This document shows positions 1 through 5,804 of a stretch of 6,302 nucleotides of DNA, piece after piece. Source of the DNA: an uncultured Eubacteriales bacterium. GTDB taxonomy: Bacteria > Bacillota > Clostridia > Oscillospirales > Oscillospiraceae. Each line of letters opens with the position of its first letter. Positions within the stretch are counted from its first letter, which is position 1. The notes under the pieces were generated by a model. That model was not told the origin of the DNA, made no database searches, and saw only the letters and a list, made by a program, of their open reading frames with translations. The DNA lies in assembly GCA_900555735.1 (NCBI GenBank), contig USMI01000118.1, positions 1-6,302 on the forward strand. The letters are read 5' to 3'. The position numbers were made by a program, and so were the translations under genes.

Positions 1-1436
1 GCATCGCCAACATGATCCACCCCCTGTCGGCGGAGAAGGAGATCGAGTTCTATCTCAACGAGTCCCAGTCCACCACCGCCATCACGTTGGATCAGTTCTA
101 TGACAAGTTCGAGCATATCCGCCAGAACACCGGCATCATCAACATCATCATCGCCTCGGTAAAGGACGCGCTGAGCCGCACCATCCGGGCGGGCTATATG
201 CTGACCGAGGGCCGCAAGATCCAGAAGATCCCCGACGACGCTCCCGTCATCCGCTGGAAGGAATTCATGGACATGTCCCGGTTCTGCTTCTATAAGAACT
301 ACCGGGTGGAGCGGGGCTACAACGATCCCGCCGTCATCCTGTACTCCGGCGGCACCACCGGCACCACCAAGGGCATCGTACTGACCAACGGCAACTTCAA
401 CGCCTTGGGCCAGCAGATCATTGCCACCAACCCCATGTTCCGTCCCGGTGACCGGATGCTGGCCGCCATGCCCCTGTTCCACGGCTTCGGTCTGGGCGTG
501 TGCGTCCACTCCATGCTCTCTCAGGGCGGCCGCTGCATCCTGATCCCCCGCTTCACCGCCAAGAGCTATGCCAAGCAGATCGTCAAGTACAAGTGCAACT
601 TCATCGCCGGCGTGCCCACCCTGTATGAGGCGCTGCTGCGCCTGCCCAGCATGGACAACGCCGACCTCAGCAGCCTGAAGGGCGTGTTCTCCGGCGGCGA
701 CAGCCTGTCCATTGAGCTGAAGAAGAAGTTCGACAAGTTCCTGTACGACCATCACGCCGTCATTCAGGTGCGGGAGGGCTACGGCACCACCGAGACCGTC
801 ACCGCCTGCTGCCTGACGCCTACCCATATCTATAAGGAAGGCTCCATCGGTCTGCCCTTCCCCGACACCTATATCAAGATCGTCAAGCCCGGCACCGACG
901 AGGAGCTGCCCTACGGTGAGGAGGGTGAGATCCTGCTGGCAGGCCCCACCGTCATGAAGGAGTACATGAACCACCCCGAAGAGACGGCCAAGACCCTCCG
1001 CAAGCACGACGACGGCCTGACGTGGGTCTATACCGGCGATCTGGGCGTCATGGACGATGAGGGCTTCATCTACTTCCGGGGCCGCGCCAAGCGCATGATT
1101 ATCTCCTCCGGCTACAACGTGTATCCCGGCCAGATCGAGAACATTCTGGACGCCAACGAAATGGTGCAGATGAGCTGCGTCATCGGCGTGCCCGACGCCT
1201 ATAAGATGCAGAAGGTAAAGGCCTTCGTCATGCTGAAGCCCGGCGTGGAGGCCAACGAGGGCACCCGCGACGCCCTGCTGGGCTACTGCCGCAAGCATGT
1301 GGCCAAGTACGCCATGCCTTATGACATCGAGTTCCGTGATGAGCTACCCAAGACGCTGGTGGGCAAGGTGGCCTACCGCGTGCTGGAGGAAGAGGAGCTC
1401 AAAAAGATTGCCAGGGAAAAGGACTCCGCCGAATAA
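1..1436 (+). CDS. AMP-forming acyl-CoA synthetase, C-terminal ~477 residues (5' end outside window)
   Basis: Activates a carboxylic acid with ATP to an acyl-adenylate and transfers it to CoA; the substrate cannot be told from sequence, although a medium- or long-chain fatty acid is typical of this family. The frame is open to the left edge (I-A-N precedes the first visible ATG at 12), and the N-terminal lobe is incomplete, so ATG 12 is an internal Met, not the start. Counting from that Met, the ANL-superfamily motifs appear in order: the phosphate-binding loop YSGGTTGTTKG (111-121), GYGTTET (256-262), YTGDLG with the ribose-binding Asp (340-345), the hinge region GRAKRMIISSGYNVYP (357-372), and the C-terminal PKTLVGKV, whose Lys (452) is the adenylation-step lysine. 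No damage is seen, so the enzyme should be active if its N-terminus is intact. A terminator follows 7 bases after the stop, making this the last gene of its transcript. The family is very secure; the substrate is unknown. Confidence 0.93.
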   Translation, partial: IANMIHPLSAEKEIEFYLNESQSTTAITLDQFYDKFEHIRQNTGIINIIIASVKDALSRTIRAGYMLTEGRKIQKIPDDAPVIRWKEFMDMSRFCFYKNYRVERGYNDPAVILYSGGTTGTTKGIVLTNGNFNALGQQIIATNPMFRPGDRMLAAMPLFHGFGLGVCVHSMLSQGGRCILIPRFTAKSYAKQIVKYKCNFIAGVPTLYEALLRLPSMDNADLSSLKGVFSGGDSLSIELKKKFDKFLYDHHAVIQVREGYGTTETVTACCLTPTHIYKEGSIGLPFPDTYIKIVKPGTDEELPYGEEGEILLAGPTVMKEYMNHPEETAKTLRKHDDGLTWVYTGDLGVMDDEGFIYFRGRAKRMIISSGYNVYPGQIENILDANEMVQMSCVIGVPDAYKMQKVKAFVMLKPGVEANEGTRDALLGYCRKHVAKYAMPYDIEFRDELPKTLVGKVAYRVLEEEELKKIAREKDSAE

Positions 1437-1442
1437 CAGACT

Positions 1443-1478
1443 GAGCTGACCGGTCAAAGACCGGTCGGCTCTTTTATC
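1443..1478 (+). terminator. Rho-independent terminator of the acyl-CoA synthetase gene
   Basis: GAGCTGACCGGT (1443-1454) pairs with ACCGGTCGGCTC (1460-1471) over 12 base pairs with one G-U, closing a 5-base loop CAAAG. A run of four T then TA follows. It lies directly after the stop codon and insulates the riboflavin unit from upstream transcription. Confidence 0.9.
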
Positions 1479-1499
1479 TTCGCCGGAGAGAAAAAAGTC

Positions 1500-1528
1500 T
1501 TGCATTTTTCTGTCGGTTGTTGTATCAT
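1500..1528 (+). promoter_or_regulatory. Putative sigma-A promoter of ribU
   Basis: A -10-like TATCAT (1523-1528, 5/6 to TATAAT) lies 17 bases after a weak -35-like TTGCAT (1500-1505, only TTG matches). It sits between the upstream terminator and the FMN aptamer. Transcription would start near 1535, about 15 bases before the first aptamer helix, as expected for a riboswitch transcript. The position is persuasive; the -35 match is poor. Confidence 0.5.
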
Positions 1529-1550
1529 AAGCGCGAACACAACTGGATCA

Positions 1551-1669
1551 CTTGTCTTCGGGGCGGGGCGAAATTCCCCACCGGCGGTATAGTCCGCGAG
1601 CGAGCCTGCGGGTAAGCATGAACCGGCGCGATTCCGGTACCGACAGTATAGTCTGGATGAGAGAAGGCG
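1551..1669 (+). promoter_or_regulatory. FMN riboswitch (RFN element)
   Basis: An FMN-binding aptamer that lowers expression of riboflavin synthesis or uptake genes when FMN is plentiful. The signature blocks are present in order: CTTCGGGGCGGGGCGAAATT, then CCCCACCGGCGGTATAGTCC, then a variable arm around 1600-1635, then ACCGACAGTATAGTCTGGAT and GAGAGAAGG. The closing helix P1 can be drawn between 1553-1559 and 1663-1669 with G-U pairs. It precedes ribU, a standard target of this riboswitch in Firmicutes. Aptamer identity is very secure; the switching mechanism is discussed under the leader hairpins. Confidence 0.96.
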
Positions 1670-1674
1670 TGTAC

Positions 1675-1698
1675 GGCATTATTGTAATGCTCTTTTTT
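1675..1698 (+). terminator. Candidate riboswitch-controlled attenuator upstream of ribU
   Basis: GCATTA (1676-1681) pairs with TAATGC (1685-1690) across a TTG loop, with a possible outer G-T pair, and TCTTTTTT follows (1691-1698). It begins six bases after the aptamer P1 helix, where an FMN-dependent transcription terminator is expected. The stem is short and AT-rich, so it may be weak, and an antiterminator partner was not identified with confidence. Confidence 0.55.
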
Positions 1699-1755
1699 GA
1701 TGCGTGCACCTTGGGAGACAATCGCTTCCAAGGGTGTTACACCATCAAAAAGGAG
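1690..1755 (+). promoter_or_regulatory. Leader hairpin able to sequester the ribU ribosome binding site
   Basis: CTCTTTTTTGATG (1690-1702) can pair over 13 positions, with one G-U, with CATCAAAAAGGAG (1743-1755), which contains the Shine-Dalgarno AAGGAG of ribU. An inner stem CCTTGG/CCAAGG (1709-1714/1728-1733) lies inside the loop. The 5' arm includes the T-tract of the upstream attenuator, so terminator and sequestering helix share bases. A competing small hairpin AAAAAG-GAGT-CTTTTT overlaps the same Shine-Dalgarno. The pairing is read directly from the sequence; its use as an expression platform is inference. Confidence 0.5.
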
Positions 1756-1764
1756 TCTTTTTTT

Positions 1765-2370
1765 ATGACACAAAAACAGAAAACCCATCGCCTTGCCGTG
1801 GCTGCCATGCTGACGGCTGTGGCCGCCGTGCTGCAATTCATCGAATTCGCCATTCCGCTGATGCCGGCCTTTATCAAGCTGGACATCTCCGACCTGCCCG
1901 CCCTGCTGGGTACCTTCTCTCTGGGCCCCGTATACGGCGTCGCCATTCAGCTGGTGAAGAACCTGCTGCACCTTCCCTTCGGCTCCAGCGCCGGTGTGGG
2001 CGAGCTGTCCAACTTTATTCTGGGCGCGATTTTCGTGTTCGCCGCCGGTATGATCTACAAGCGCAGCAAGAGCCGCAAGAGCGCGCTGATCGGCTCGCTG
2101 GTGGGGGCGGTGGCCATGGCTCTCATCAGCATCGTGGCCAACTATTTCATCGTCTACCCCGCCTATGTGGTGCTGTATAAGCTGCCGCTGGAGGCTATTG
2201 TGGGCATGTACGAGGAGATTCTGGGCGGCGTGTCCCATATGCCCACCCAGAACGCCCTTTTCAACTGCCTGCTGGTGTTCAATGTGCCCTTCACCTTCTG
2301 CAAGGGCATGCTGGATGTGGCGCTGTGCTTTGCGATCTACAAGCCCCTCAGTCCCCTGCTGCACAAGTAA
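1765..2370 (+). CDS. ribU: RibU, substrate-binding (S) subunit of the ECF riboflavin transporter
   Basis: A 201-residue integral membrane protein that binds riboflavin outside the cell and imports it together with the shared ECF energizing module (two ATPases and EcfT), which is not encoded here. The start is ATG 1765, preceded by AAGGAG at a 9-base spacing; the frame runs open upstream but only through the riboswitch. The sequence has about six hydrophobic stretches (roughly 10-32, 45-65, 80-98, 107-132, 134-150, 163-195). The family motif KLDISDLPALLG lies at 38-49, followed by GELSNFILG (79-87) and NVPFTFCKGMLD (173-184). Length is normal for RibU. The FMN riboswitch independently supports the assignment and predicts repression under riboflavin/FMN sufficiency. 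It is monocistronic, with a terminator four bases after the stop. Confidence 0.94.
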   Translation: MTQKQKTHRLAVAAMLTAVAAVLQFIEFAIPLMPAFIKLDISDLPALLGTFSLGPVYGVAIQLVKNLLHLPFGSSAGVGELSNFILGAIFVFAAGMIYKRSKSRKSALIGSLVGAVAMALISIVANYFIVYPAYVVLYKLPLEAIVGMYEEILGGVSHMPTQNALFNCLLVFNVPFTFCKGMLDVALCFAIYKPLSPLLHK

Positions 2371-2373
2371 CAT

Positions 2374-2409
2374 AAAAGAGCGCTCCATCAGCCGACGGAG
2401 CGCTCTTTT
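2374..2409 (+). terminator. Rho-independent terminator of ribU
   Basis: AAAAGAGCGCTCC (2374-2386) and GGAGCGCTCTTTT (2397-2409) are perfect inverted repeats of 13 bases around a 10-base loop. The outer A/T pairs supply the T-run on the plus strand and would also work on the minus strand. Confidence 0.92.
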
Positions 2410-2433
2410 CAGGTTATCAAAAAAATCCATCTG

Positions 2434-2464
2434 GCGCTTAGCCGTAAAACACCCGGCTAAACGC
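2434..2464 (+). repeat. Hairpin between ribU and the XRE remnant
   Basis: TTAGCCG (2438-2444) pairs with CGGCTAA (2454-2460), extended by GCG/CGC (2434-2436/2462-2464) across one C-A mismatch. No T-run follows, so it is not a terminator. Its right arm overlaps CGCTCCGTCGG (2462-2472), which is the exact complement of the ribU terminator segment CCGACGGAGCG (2392-2402). Function unknown. Confidence 0.4.
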
Positions 2465-2519
2465 TCCGTCGGTTGCGTAAAGCGGCCCTGTTTGCTACCA
2501 TGAGACCGGAGGTGATCCC

Positions 2520-2627
2520 ATGGATTGAGAAATGTTGGGCAGATTTATCGCCCAGAGACGTAAGGAACGGAACCTGACCCAGCGGGAGCTGGCGGAGGCG
2601 CTGCATGGGAGACGGCTCCACCCATGA
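2520..2627 (+). pseudogene. Remnant of an XRE-family helix-turn-helix regulator (N-terminus only)
   Basis: A good Shine-Dalgarno GGAGGT (2508-2513) stands 6 bases before ATG 2520, but that frame reads M-D-stop: TGA at 2526-2528 ends it at codon 3. In the same frame, from ATG 2532, the sequence reads MLGRFIAQRRKERNLTQREL then AEALH. This is the start of a Cro/C1-type HTH domain: helix 1 and the QxELAE part of helix 2. Similarity stops at about 2604, before the recognition helix, and the frame closes at 2627. Known XRE domains need about 55-60 residues, so the 31-residue product cannot fold as a DNA-binding domain. The premature stop and the loss of the rest together indicate a dead gene. The downstream remnant may be the far end of the same original gene after an internal deletion, or of a different one. 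Confidence 0.75.
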
Positions 2628-3041
2628 CGGCATGGGCGAGATATTTACCGCCGGTACGAAGATCACCGGCCTGTACTGGTCGCCGGACAGCGCCTATCTG
2701 GCTATCAGCCAGAGCGTTCAGGGCGGATCCGCCCGCCTTGACTGCAAGGTCTGGCATTTCTATCAAGGTGCGGATGATCGTTGGTACGGACAGGTAGACG
2801 GCAGCATGAGACTTATTCTGGCGCACCTGTGGTATGAGGGCGACGAAGTGTGCTGAAGGCCGCCTTCCCTGCCGTGCCGACGGCGCAGCCCTCCGGCTAT
2901 CCCATCTTCGATGTGTCCTTCGACTGCTGGGACGGCACGGCGCTGCAGGTGAAATGCGCCTATACCGGCACCGACAACACCGGTCACGCAGTGACCGTTC
3001 GCTATGATGCAGCCGCACAGCAGGTGCTCTCTGCGAAGTAA
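2605..3041 (+). pseudogene. C-terminal remnant of an unrecognised protein, broken by a frameshift near 2850
   Basis: The frame from 2605 reads 83 residues including GLYWSPDSAYLAI, a stretch resembling one blade of a beta-propeller (PD40/WD40-like), and stops at TGA 2854-2856. From GTG 2850, another frame reads on with a natural-looking protein (KAAFPAVPTAQPSGYPIFDV, ending at TAA 3041). At the overlap the DNA reads GAAGTGTGCTGAAG. Removing one TG of the TGTG pair restores D-E-V-L-K-A-A and a single reading of about 145 residues. A 2-base slippage insertion is therefore the likely lesion. The 5' border overlaps the truncated XRE fragment in another frame and has no ribosome binding site of its own, so the N-terminus is missing. 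The original function is not recognised. A perfect terminator follows the stop. Confidence 0.65.
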
Positions 3042-3045
3042 ACAG

Positions 3046-3091
3046 ACAACAAAGAAGGGACCTCCTTTCGGAAGTCCCTTCTTTGTTGTTT
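3046..3091. terminator. Long bidirectional terminator between convergent units
   Basis: ACAACAAAGAAGGGAC (3046-3061) and GTCCCTTCTTTGTTGT (3074-3089) form a perfect 16-base-pair stem, with a further TCC/GGA pairing inside the 12-base loop. The arms are A/T-rich at the base, giving T-rich 3' ends on both strands. It lies between the plus-strand remnant (stop 3041) and the 3' end of cstA on the minus strand (3124), so it can serve both. Confidence 0.9.
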
Positions 3092-3123
3092 ATAAGGGGT
3101 GAGAAAACTCACAATGGAAAGCG

Positions 3124-4851
3124 TTACTTGGCAGCAGCGGCCTTCTTCTGAGCGTTCAGAGCCTTGACGCCCTGAACCACCAGATCGATGGCAAGGATCA
3201 CCAGCAGCACGCCGATGATGCCGCGGATGTAGCACCACACCACGCCTTCGCCGCCGGCAATGATACCGGTGACCTGAGCCTTGATGGTGAACACCAGAGA
3301 GGTCAGGGTGACAACCAGCATGAAGAACATGGGGAAGTAGAACATCTTGTTGTTGCGGCCGATCTTACCCAGCCAGCAGCACACAGCCAGCAGACCCAGA
3401 GCAGCCAGCAGCTGGTTGGCAGCGCCGAACAGAGCCCAGATCTTGGCATAACCGGTCAGGCCCAGAGCCACGCCGGCCACCACGGTGATAGCGGTAGCAA
3501 CATAGGGATTGGTGATAACGCGCTTCCAGCCCTTCAGATCCTCGCGGGTCTGGCCAGGCTCGACGAAGAACTCGGCGAACATATAACGAGCAAGACGGGT
3601 AGCGGTATCCACGGAGGTCAGGCAGAAGGCGGACACAGCCAGGATCAGCATGGAGTACACAGCGTTGTAGCAGCCATCGCCGAACACCTTGGAGAACATG
3701 GAGGCCAGACCGGTGGCGAACACGACGGTAGGAGTCGTGGTGGTGCCGTCAGCATACTGCGCCCAAATGTAACCGACAGCGCAGACGGAGATCAGAGCCA
3801 GAGCGCACTCGATCAGCATGCCGCCGTAAGCGATGGGCTTGGCGTCCTTCTCCTGATCCAGCTGCTTGGAGGTGGTGCCGGAGCCAACCAGAGAGTGGAA
3901 GCCGGACACAGCGCCGCAGGCGATGGTCACGAACAGAGCGGGGAACATGTAGCCCAGAGAGGTGCCGCTGGGAGCCAGGGTATCATAGAAGCCGGTGAAG
4001 GCGGGCATGTCCACAGTGGGAGCGCAGCCGATGATACCCACGACAGCAAGGATCATCATGCCGTACAGCAGGAAGGAGCTCAGGTAGTCACGGGGCTGCA
4101 GCAGGATCCACACAGGAGTGACGGAAGCAATGCCGATGTACAGACCGACAATGATCATCCACACGGTGTAGCTCAGATAAATGGGGTGCCAGTTCAGACC
4201 GATGACCATGCAGACCACGATGCCGATGACGCCGATGACGGTAGCCACGCCCAAAGGTGCGTTGCGGCGATAGACAAAGAAGCCGAACAGAATGGCCATC
4301 AGGATGAACATGATGGAGATGATGGCGGTGGAGGCGTTGGCCGCGGAAGCGGCATAGTCGATCGCGCCCTCTGCGGTGTAGGTAGCCTTGAAGGTGTTGG
4401 CCACGATGGAAGCAAAGGCAGCCACAACAAGGATCAGGGTCAGGTAAGCGAACACGATGAACAGCTTCTTGGCCTTGGCACCGATGGCGTCGCCGATGAC
4501 CTCACCGATGGACTCGCCCTTGTGGCGGATGGAAGCGAACAGAGCACCGAAGTCATGCACGCCGCCGAAGAAGATACCACCGATCAGGACCCACAGCATC
4601 ACGGGGACCCAGCCGAACACAGCCGCCTGAATGGGGCCGTTGATGGGGCCGGCGCCAGCGATGGAGGAGAAGTGATGGCCCATCAGCACAGGAGCCTTGG
4701 CAGGACAGTAATCCTTGCCGTCTTCCATGGTATGAGCGGGAGTAGGACGGGAGTTATCGACGCCCCACTTCTTGGCCAGCCAGCCGCCGTAGAAAATATA
4801 GCCTACGACCAGAACTGCGCAGCCGATGATAAGGAACAAAGCAGCATTCAT
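3124..4851 (-). CDS. cstA: CstA-family carbon starvation protein, peptide/pyruvate transporter
   Basis: A 575-residue multi-pass inner-membrane transporter. Characterised relatives (E. coli CstA, BtsT) take up pyruvate and/or peptides during carbon limitation; the substrate here is not shown by sequence. Family motifs are intact: MGHHFSSIAGAGPINGPIQA (57-76), GGVHDFGALFASIRHKGES (96-114), LLQPRDYLSSFLLY (250-263), FHSLVGSGTTSKQL (318-331) and TSVDTATRLARYMF (412-425). Well over a dozen hydrophobic segments span the protein, and the tail is short and basic. It is shorter than the roughly 700-residue E. coli proteins, which is common in Firmicutes. Start ATG at 4851 has AAGGAG (4865-4860) at 8 bases. 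The ATG overlaps the stop of the upstream gene by four bases, implying coupled translation. It is the last gene of the operon, ending before the bidirectional terminator. Confidence 0.94.
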   Translation of the reverse strand: MNAALFLIIGCAVLVVGYIFYGGWLAKKWGVDNSRPTPAHTMEDGKDYCPAKAPVLMGHHFSSIAGAGPINGPIQAAVFGWVPVMLWVLIGGIFFGGVHDFGALFASIRHKGESIGEVIGDAIGAKAKKLFIVFAYLTLILVVAAFASIVANTFKATYTAEGAIDYAASAANASTAIISIMFILMAILFGFFVYRRNAPLGVATVIGVIGIVVCMVIGLNWHPIYLSYTVWMIIVGLYIGIASVTPVWILLQPRDYLSSFLLYGMMILAVVGIIGCAPTVDMPAFTGFYDTLAPSGTSLGYMFPALFVTIACGAVSGFHSLVGSGTTSKQLDQEKDAKPIAYGGMLIECALALISVCAVGYIWAQYADGTTTTPTVVFATGLASMFSKVFGDGCYNAVYSMLILAVSAFCLTSVDTATRLARYMFAEFFVEPGQTREDLKGWKRVITNPYVATAITVVAGVALGLTGYAKIWALFGAANQLLAALGLLAVCCWLGKIGRNNKMFYFPMFFMLVVTLTSLVFTIKAQVTGIIAGGEGVVWCYIRGIIGVLLVILAIDLVVQGVKALNAQKKAAAAK

Positions 4852-5396
4852 AAAGCTCTCTCCTTTCTGAACAAGTTTTTCTTTTGCTTATGAAACAGGC
4901 CCTGTTTAAAGACCTGCGCTGCACTGTGTCCGCTGGCGTTGCTGCTGACTTTTTCCTCCGGCAGCTCCGCCACAGCGGTATGAAAATCCATCCAGCCCCA
5001 ATAGGACATGCGGAAGCTCTTATACAGCTTGCAGCGCTTCAGCGCCTTTTTGGCGTCCTCGTCGCAGCTGTCGCACAGGAACAGGGCTGTGATGTAGGTG
5101 TACATGTGATTGGGGCCGGGATCGATGCGGGCCATGCCCTCCTCATAGGCCTTCTTTTCACATGCCTCATAAATTTCCTTTGTCAGATGGGGCACGCTGA
5201 ACAGATAGACGTATTCAAAGCTGTTGGCCTCCCAGAGCTTGGCCTTTTTGGACAGCACATACTTGGAGGATTCCGCATAAAAATCCATTTGTGCCGCCAA
5301 GGGCTGTTCATGCTCCTCACAGCGCCGCACGTCGAAATCATTCTGATAGATCTCACACAAACGCTGAACGGCATCTTCACGCGTCATCTGTTCCAC
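4848..5396 (-). CDS. Unrecognised 182-residue soluble protein, translationally coupled to cstA
   Basis: I do not recognise the family. The protein has no membrane segment or signal peptide and is rich in charged and aromatic residues. It has six cysteines (14, 26, 79, 108, 111, 122), including a CDSC pair in FLCDSCDEDAKKALKRCK (107-123). The region 55-140 looks like a folded mixed helical domain; the tail from about 146 is polar and basic and probably disordered. Start GTG 5396 is preceded by AAGGAAG at 8 bases; the in-frame ATG three codons later (5387), with GAAGGG 12 bases upstream, is the alternative. Its TGA overlaps the cstA ATG (ATGA), so the two are made together. Enterobacterial cstA-type genes carry a small downstream partner (YbdD/YjiX), but this protein is larger, upstream and not visibly related. 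A role in regulating or assembling the transporter is inference only. Confidence 0.85.
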   Translation of the reverse strand: MEQMTREDAVQRLCEIYQNDFDVRRCEEHEQPLAAQMDFYAESSKYVLSKKAKLWEANSFEYVYLFSVPHLTKEIYEACEKKAYEEGMARIDPGPNHMYTYITALFLCDSCDEDAKKALKRCKLYKSFRMSYWGWMDFHTAVAELPEEKVSSNASGHSAAQVFKQGLFHKQKKNLFRKERAL

Positions 5397-5413
5397 CGTC
5401 CCTTCTTCCTTTT

Positions 5414-5441
5414 GAAAGCTGGTTGTTTCTTTCCGGCTTTC
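5414..5441 (-). promoter_or_regulatory. Hairpin directly upstream of the ribosome binding site of the cstA operon
   Basis: GAAAGCTGG (5414-5422, plus strand) pairs with CCGGCTTTC (5433-5441) over 9 base pairs with one G-U in one orientation, around a 10-base loop. In the minus-strand transcript its 3' arm ends immediately before AAAAGGAAG, the Shine-Dalgarno region of the first operon gene. It lies in the long (about 130-base) leader. A role in translation control is possible but untested. Confidence 0.35.
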
Positions 5442-5466
5442 GTGATTTTAAGCGCGAAATACTACA

Positions 5467-5491
5467 CAGGAAAAAAGTTGCATTTTTCCTG
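5467..5491 (-). promoter_or_regulatory. Second leader hairpin of the cstA operon
   Basis: CAGGAAAAA (5467-5475) and TTTTTCCTG (5483-5491) are perfect 9-base inverted repeats around the 7-base loop AGTTGCA. In the transcript (minus strand) no T-run follows, so it is not a terminator. Its position in the leader about 35-60 bases after the predicted transcription start suggests a regulatory or stabilising structure, or a protein-binding palindrome. Confidence 0.35.
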
Positions 5492-5494
5492 AAA

Positions 5495-5508
5495 CGAAAA
5501 CGTTACCG
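5495..5508. promoter_or_regulatory. Weak cre-like (CcpA) operator in the cstA operon leader
   Basis: CGAAAACGTTACCG matches 11 of 14 positions of the catabolite-responsive element TGWAANCGNTNWCA, with mismatches at both end bases and one inner W. It lies about 20-30 bases downstream of the predicted transcription start, where CcpA roadblocks act. Carbon-starvation transporters are commonly under catabolite control, which makes the location sensible, but the match is marginal. Confidence 0.2.
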
Positions 5509-5531
5509 AGCCTTTAAAATTCACGTTCCAT

Positions 5532-5560
5532 ACTATACGCCTGTTGTTTTTAAATTTCAA
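5532..5560 (-). promoter_or_regulatory. Sigma-A promoter of the cstA operon
   Basis: On the minus strand, TTGAAA (5560-5555, 5/6) is followed after exactly 17 bases by TATAGT (5537-5532, 5/6). The predicted start is near 5525, leaving a leader of about 130 bases before GTG 5396. It is the best minus-strand promoter in the AT-rich intergenic region and faces the operon. Confidence 0.75.
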
Positions 5561-5620
5561 GAGGTCAAAATTAACAAGATTTTTACAAAAAGTTCATGTA
5601 AATTTTCTGTTAAGACAATA

Positions 5621-5649
5621 TTGAATCCATAAAGAAGCTGTGATAAAAT
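5621..5649 (+). promoter_or_regulatory. Sigma-A promoter facing sigK, with extended -10
   Basis: TTGAAT (5621-5626, 4/6) and TAAAAT (5644-5649, 5/6) are 17 bases apart, and the -10 is preceded by TGA, an extended -10 TGN. The start would be near 5656. The promoter is back-to-back with the cstA operon promoter. A strong terminator follows within 70 bases, so it most likely drives only a short transcript or an attenuated leader rather than sigK freely. Confidence 0.65.
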
Positions 5650-5655
5650 AAACTT

Positions 5656-5720
5656 GTTTCACCACCTTTAACGGTGGGTATTCAAAATGCGCCGCAGAAC
5701 GAAAACTGCGGCGCATTTTT
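5656..5720 (+). ncRNA. Candidate ~65-nt small RNA or attenuated leader upstream of sigK
   Basis: Between the plus-strand promoter and the terminator lies no credible coding sequence. The predicted transcript would carry a first hairpin CCACC (5662-5666)/GGTGG (5673-5677) with a 6-base loop, a short single-stranded stretch, and then the terminator stem. This promoter-hairpin-terminator layout is that of an independent small RNA. No known family was recognised. The alternative is a leader whose terminator limits readthrough into sigK. Confidence 0.4.
5684..5720. terminator. Strong terminator between the candidate small RNA and sigK
   Basis: AAAATGCGCCGCAG (5684-5697) pairs perfectly with CTGCGGCGCATTTT (5706-5719) around the 8-base loop AACGAAAA, followed by one further T. 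The symmetry gives a T-run on either strand, but no minus-strand gene ends here, so plus-strand use is the natural reading. Confidence 0.88.
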
Positions 5721-5804
5721 ATGTGGATACGCAAAGCGGCGGCTTTTGGGCACATAGGGACTTCCCGTCGGCGCATAGCCTGACAGGGAGAGGAGGCGTT
5801 TGCC

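Noticed and set aside
1552..1764. Upstream extension of the ribU frame from 1552
   Set aside because: This stretch is the riboswitch aptamer and leader; ATG 1765 has a proper Shine-Dalgarno and gives the normal RibU length.
1525..2430. A 301-codon open frame on the minus strand
   Set aside because: It runs through the complement of ribU and the FMN riboswitch, with His/Gln-rich low-complexity content and no family signal.
2473..2501. TTGCGT-17-TACCAT as a promoter for the XRE remnant
   Set aside because: The -35 matches only three bases, and transcription would start on the Shine-Dalgarno itself (2508-2513).
3895..4893. A 332-codon open frame on the plus strand, rich in His, Asp and Gly
   Set aside because: It lies antisense to cstA, whose motifs and ribosome binding site are unambiguous. 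The biased composition is what the complement of a GC-rich membrane-protein gene gives.
4884..5492. A 202-codon open frame on the plus strand
   Set aside because: It is antisense to the coupled gene before cstA. That minus-strand gene has the operon promoter, a ribosome binding site and an ATGA overlap in its favour.
5753..5781. CATAGGGA (5753) and CATAGCCT (5774) as sigma-E-type -10 elements for sigK
   Set aside because: A mother-cell promoter is expected from B. subtilis, but no sigma-E-like -35 lies at the right distance from either, and the second would start transcription on the ribosome binding site.
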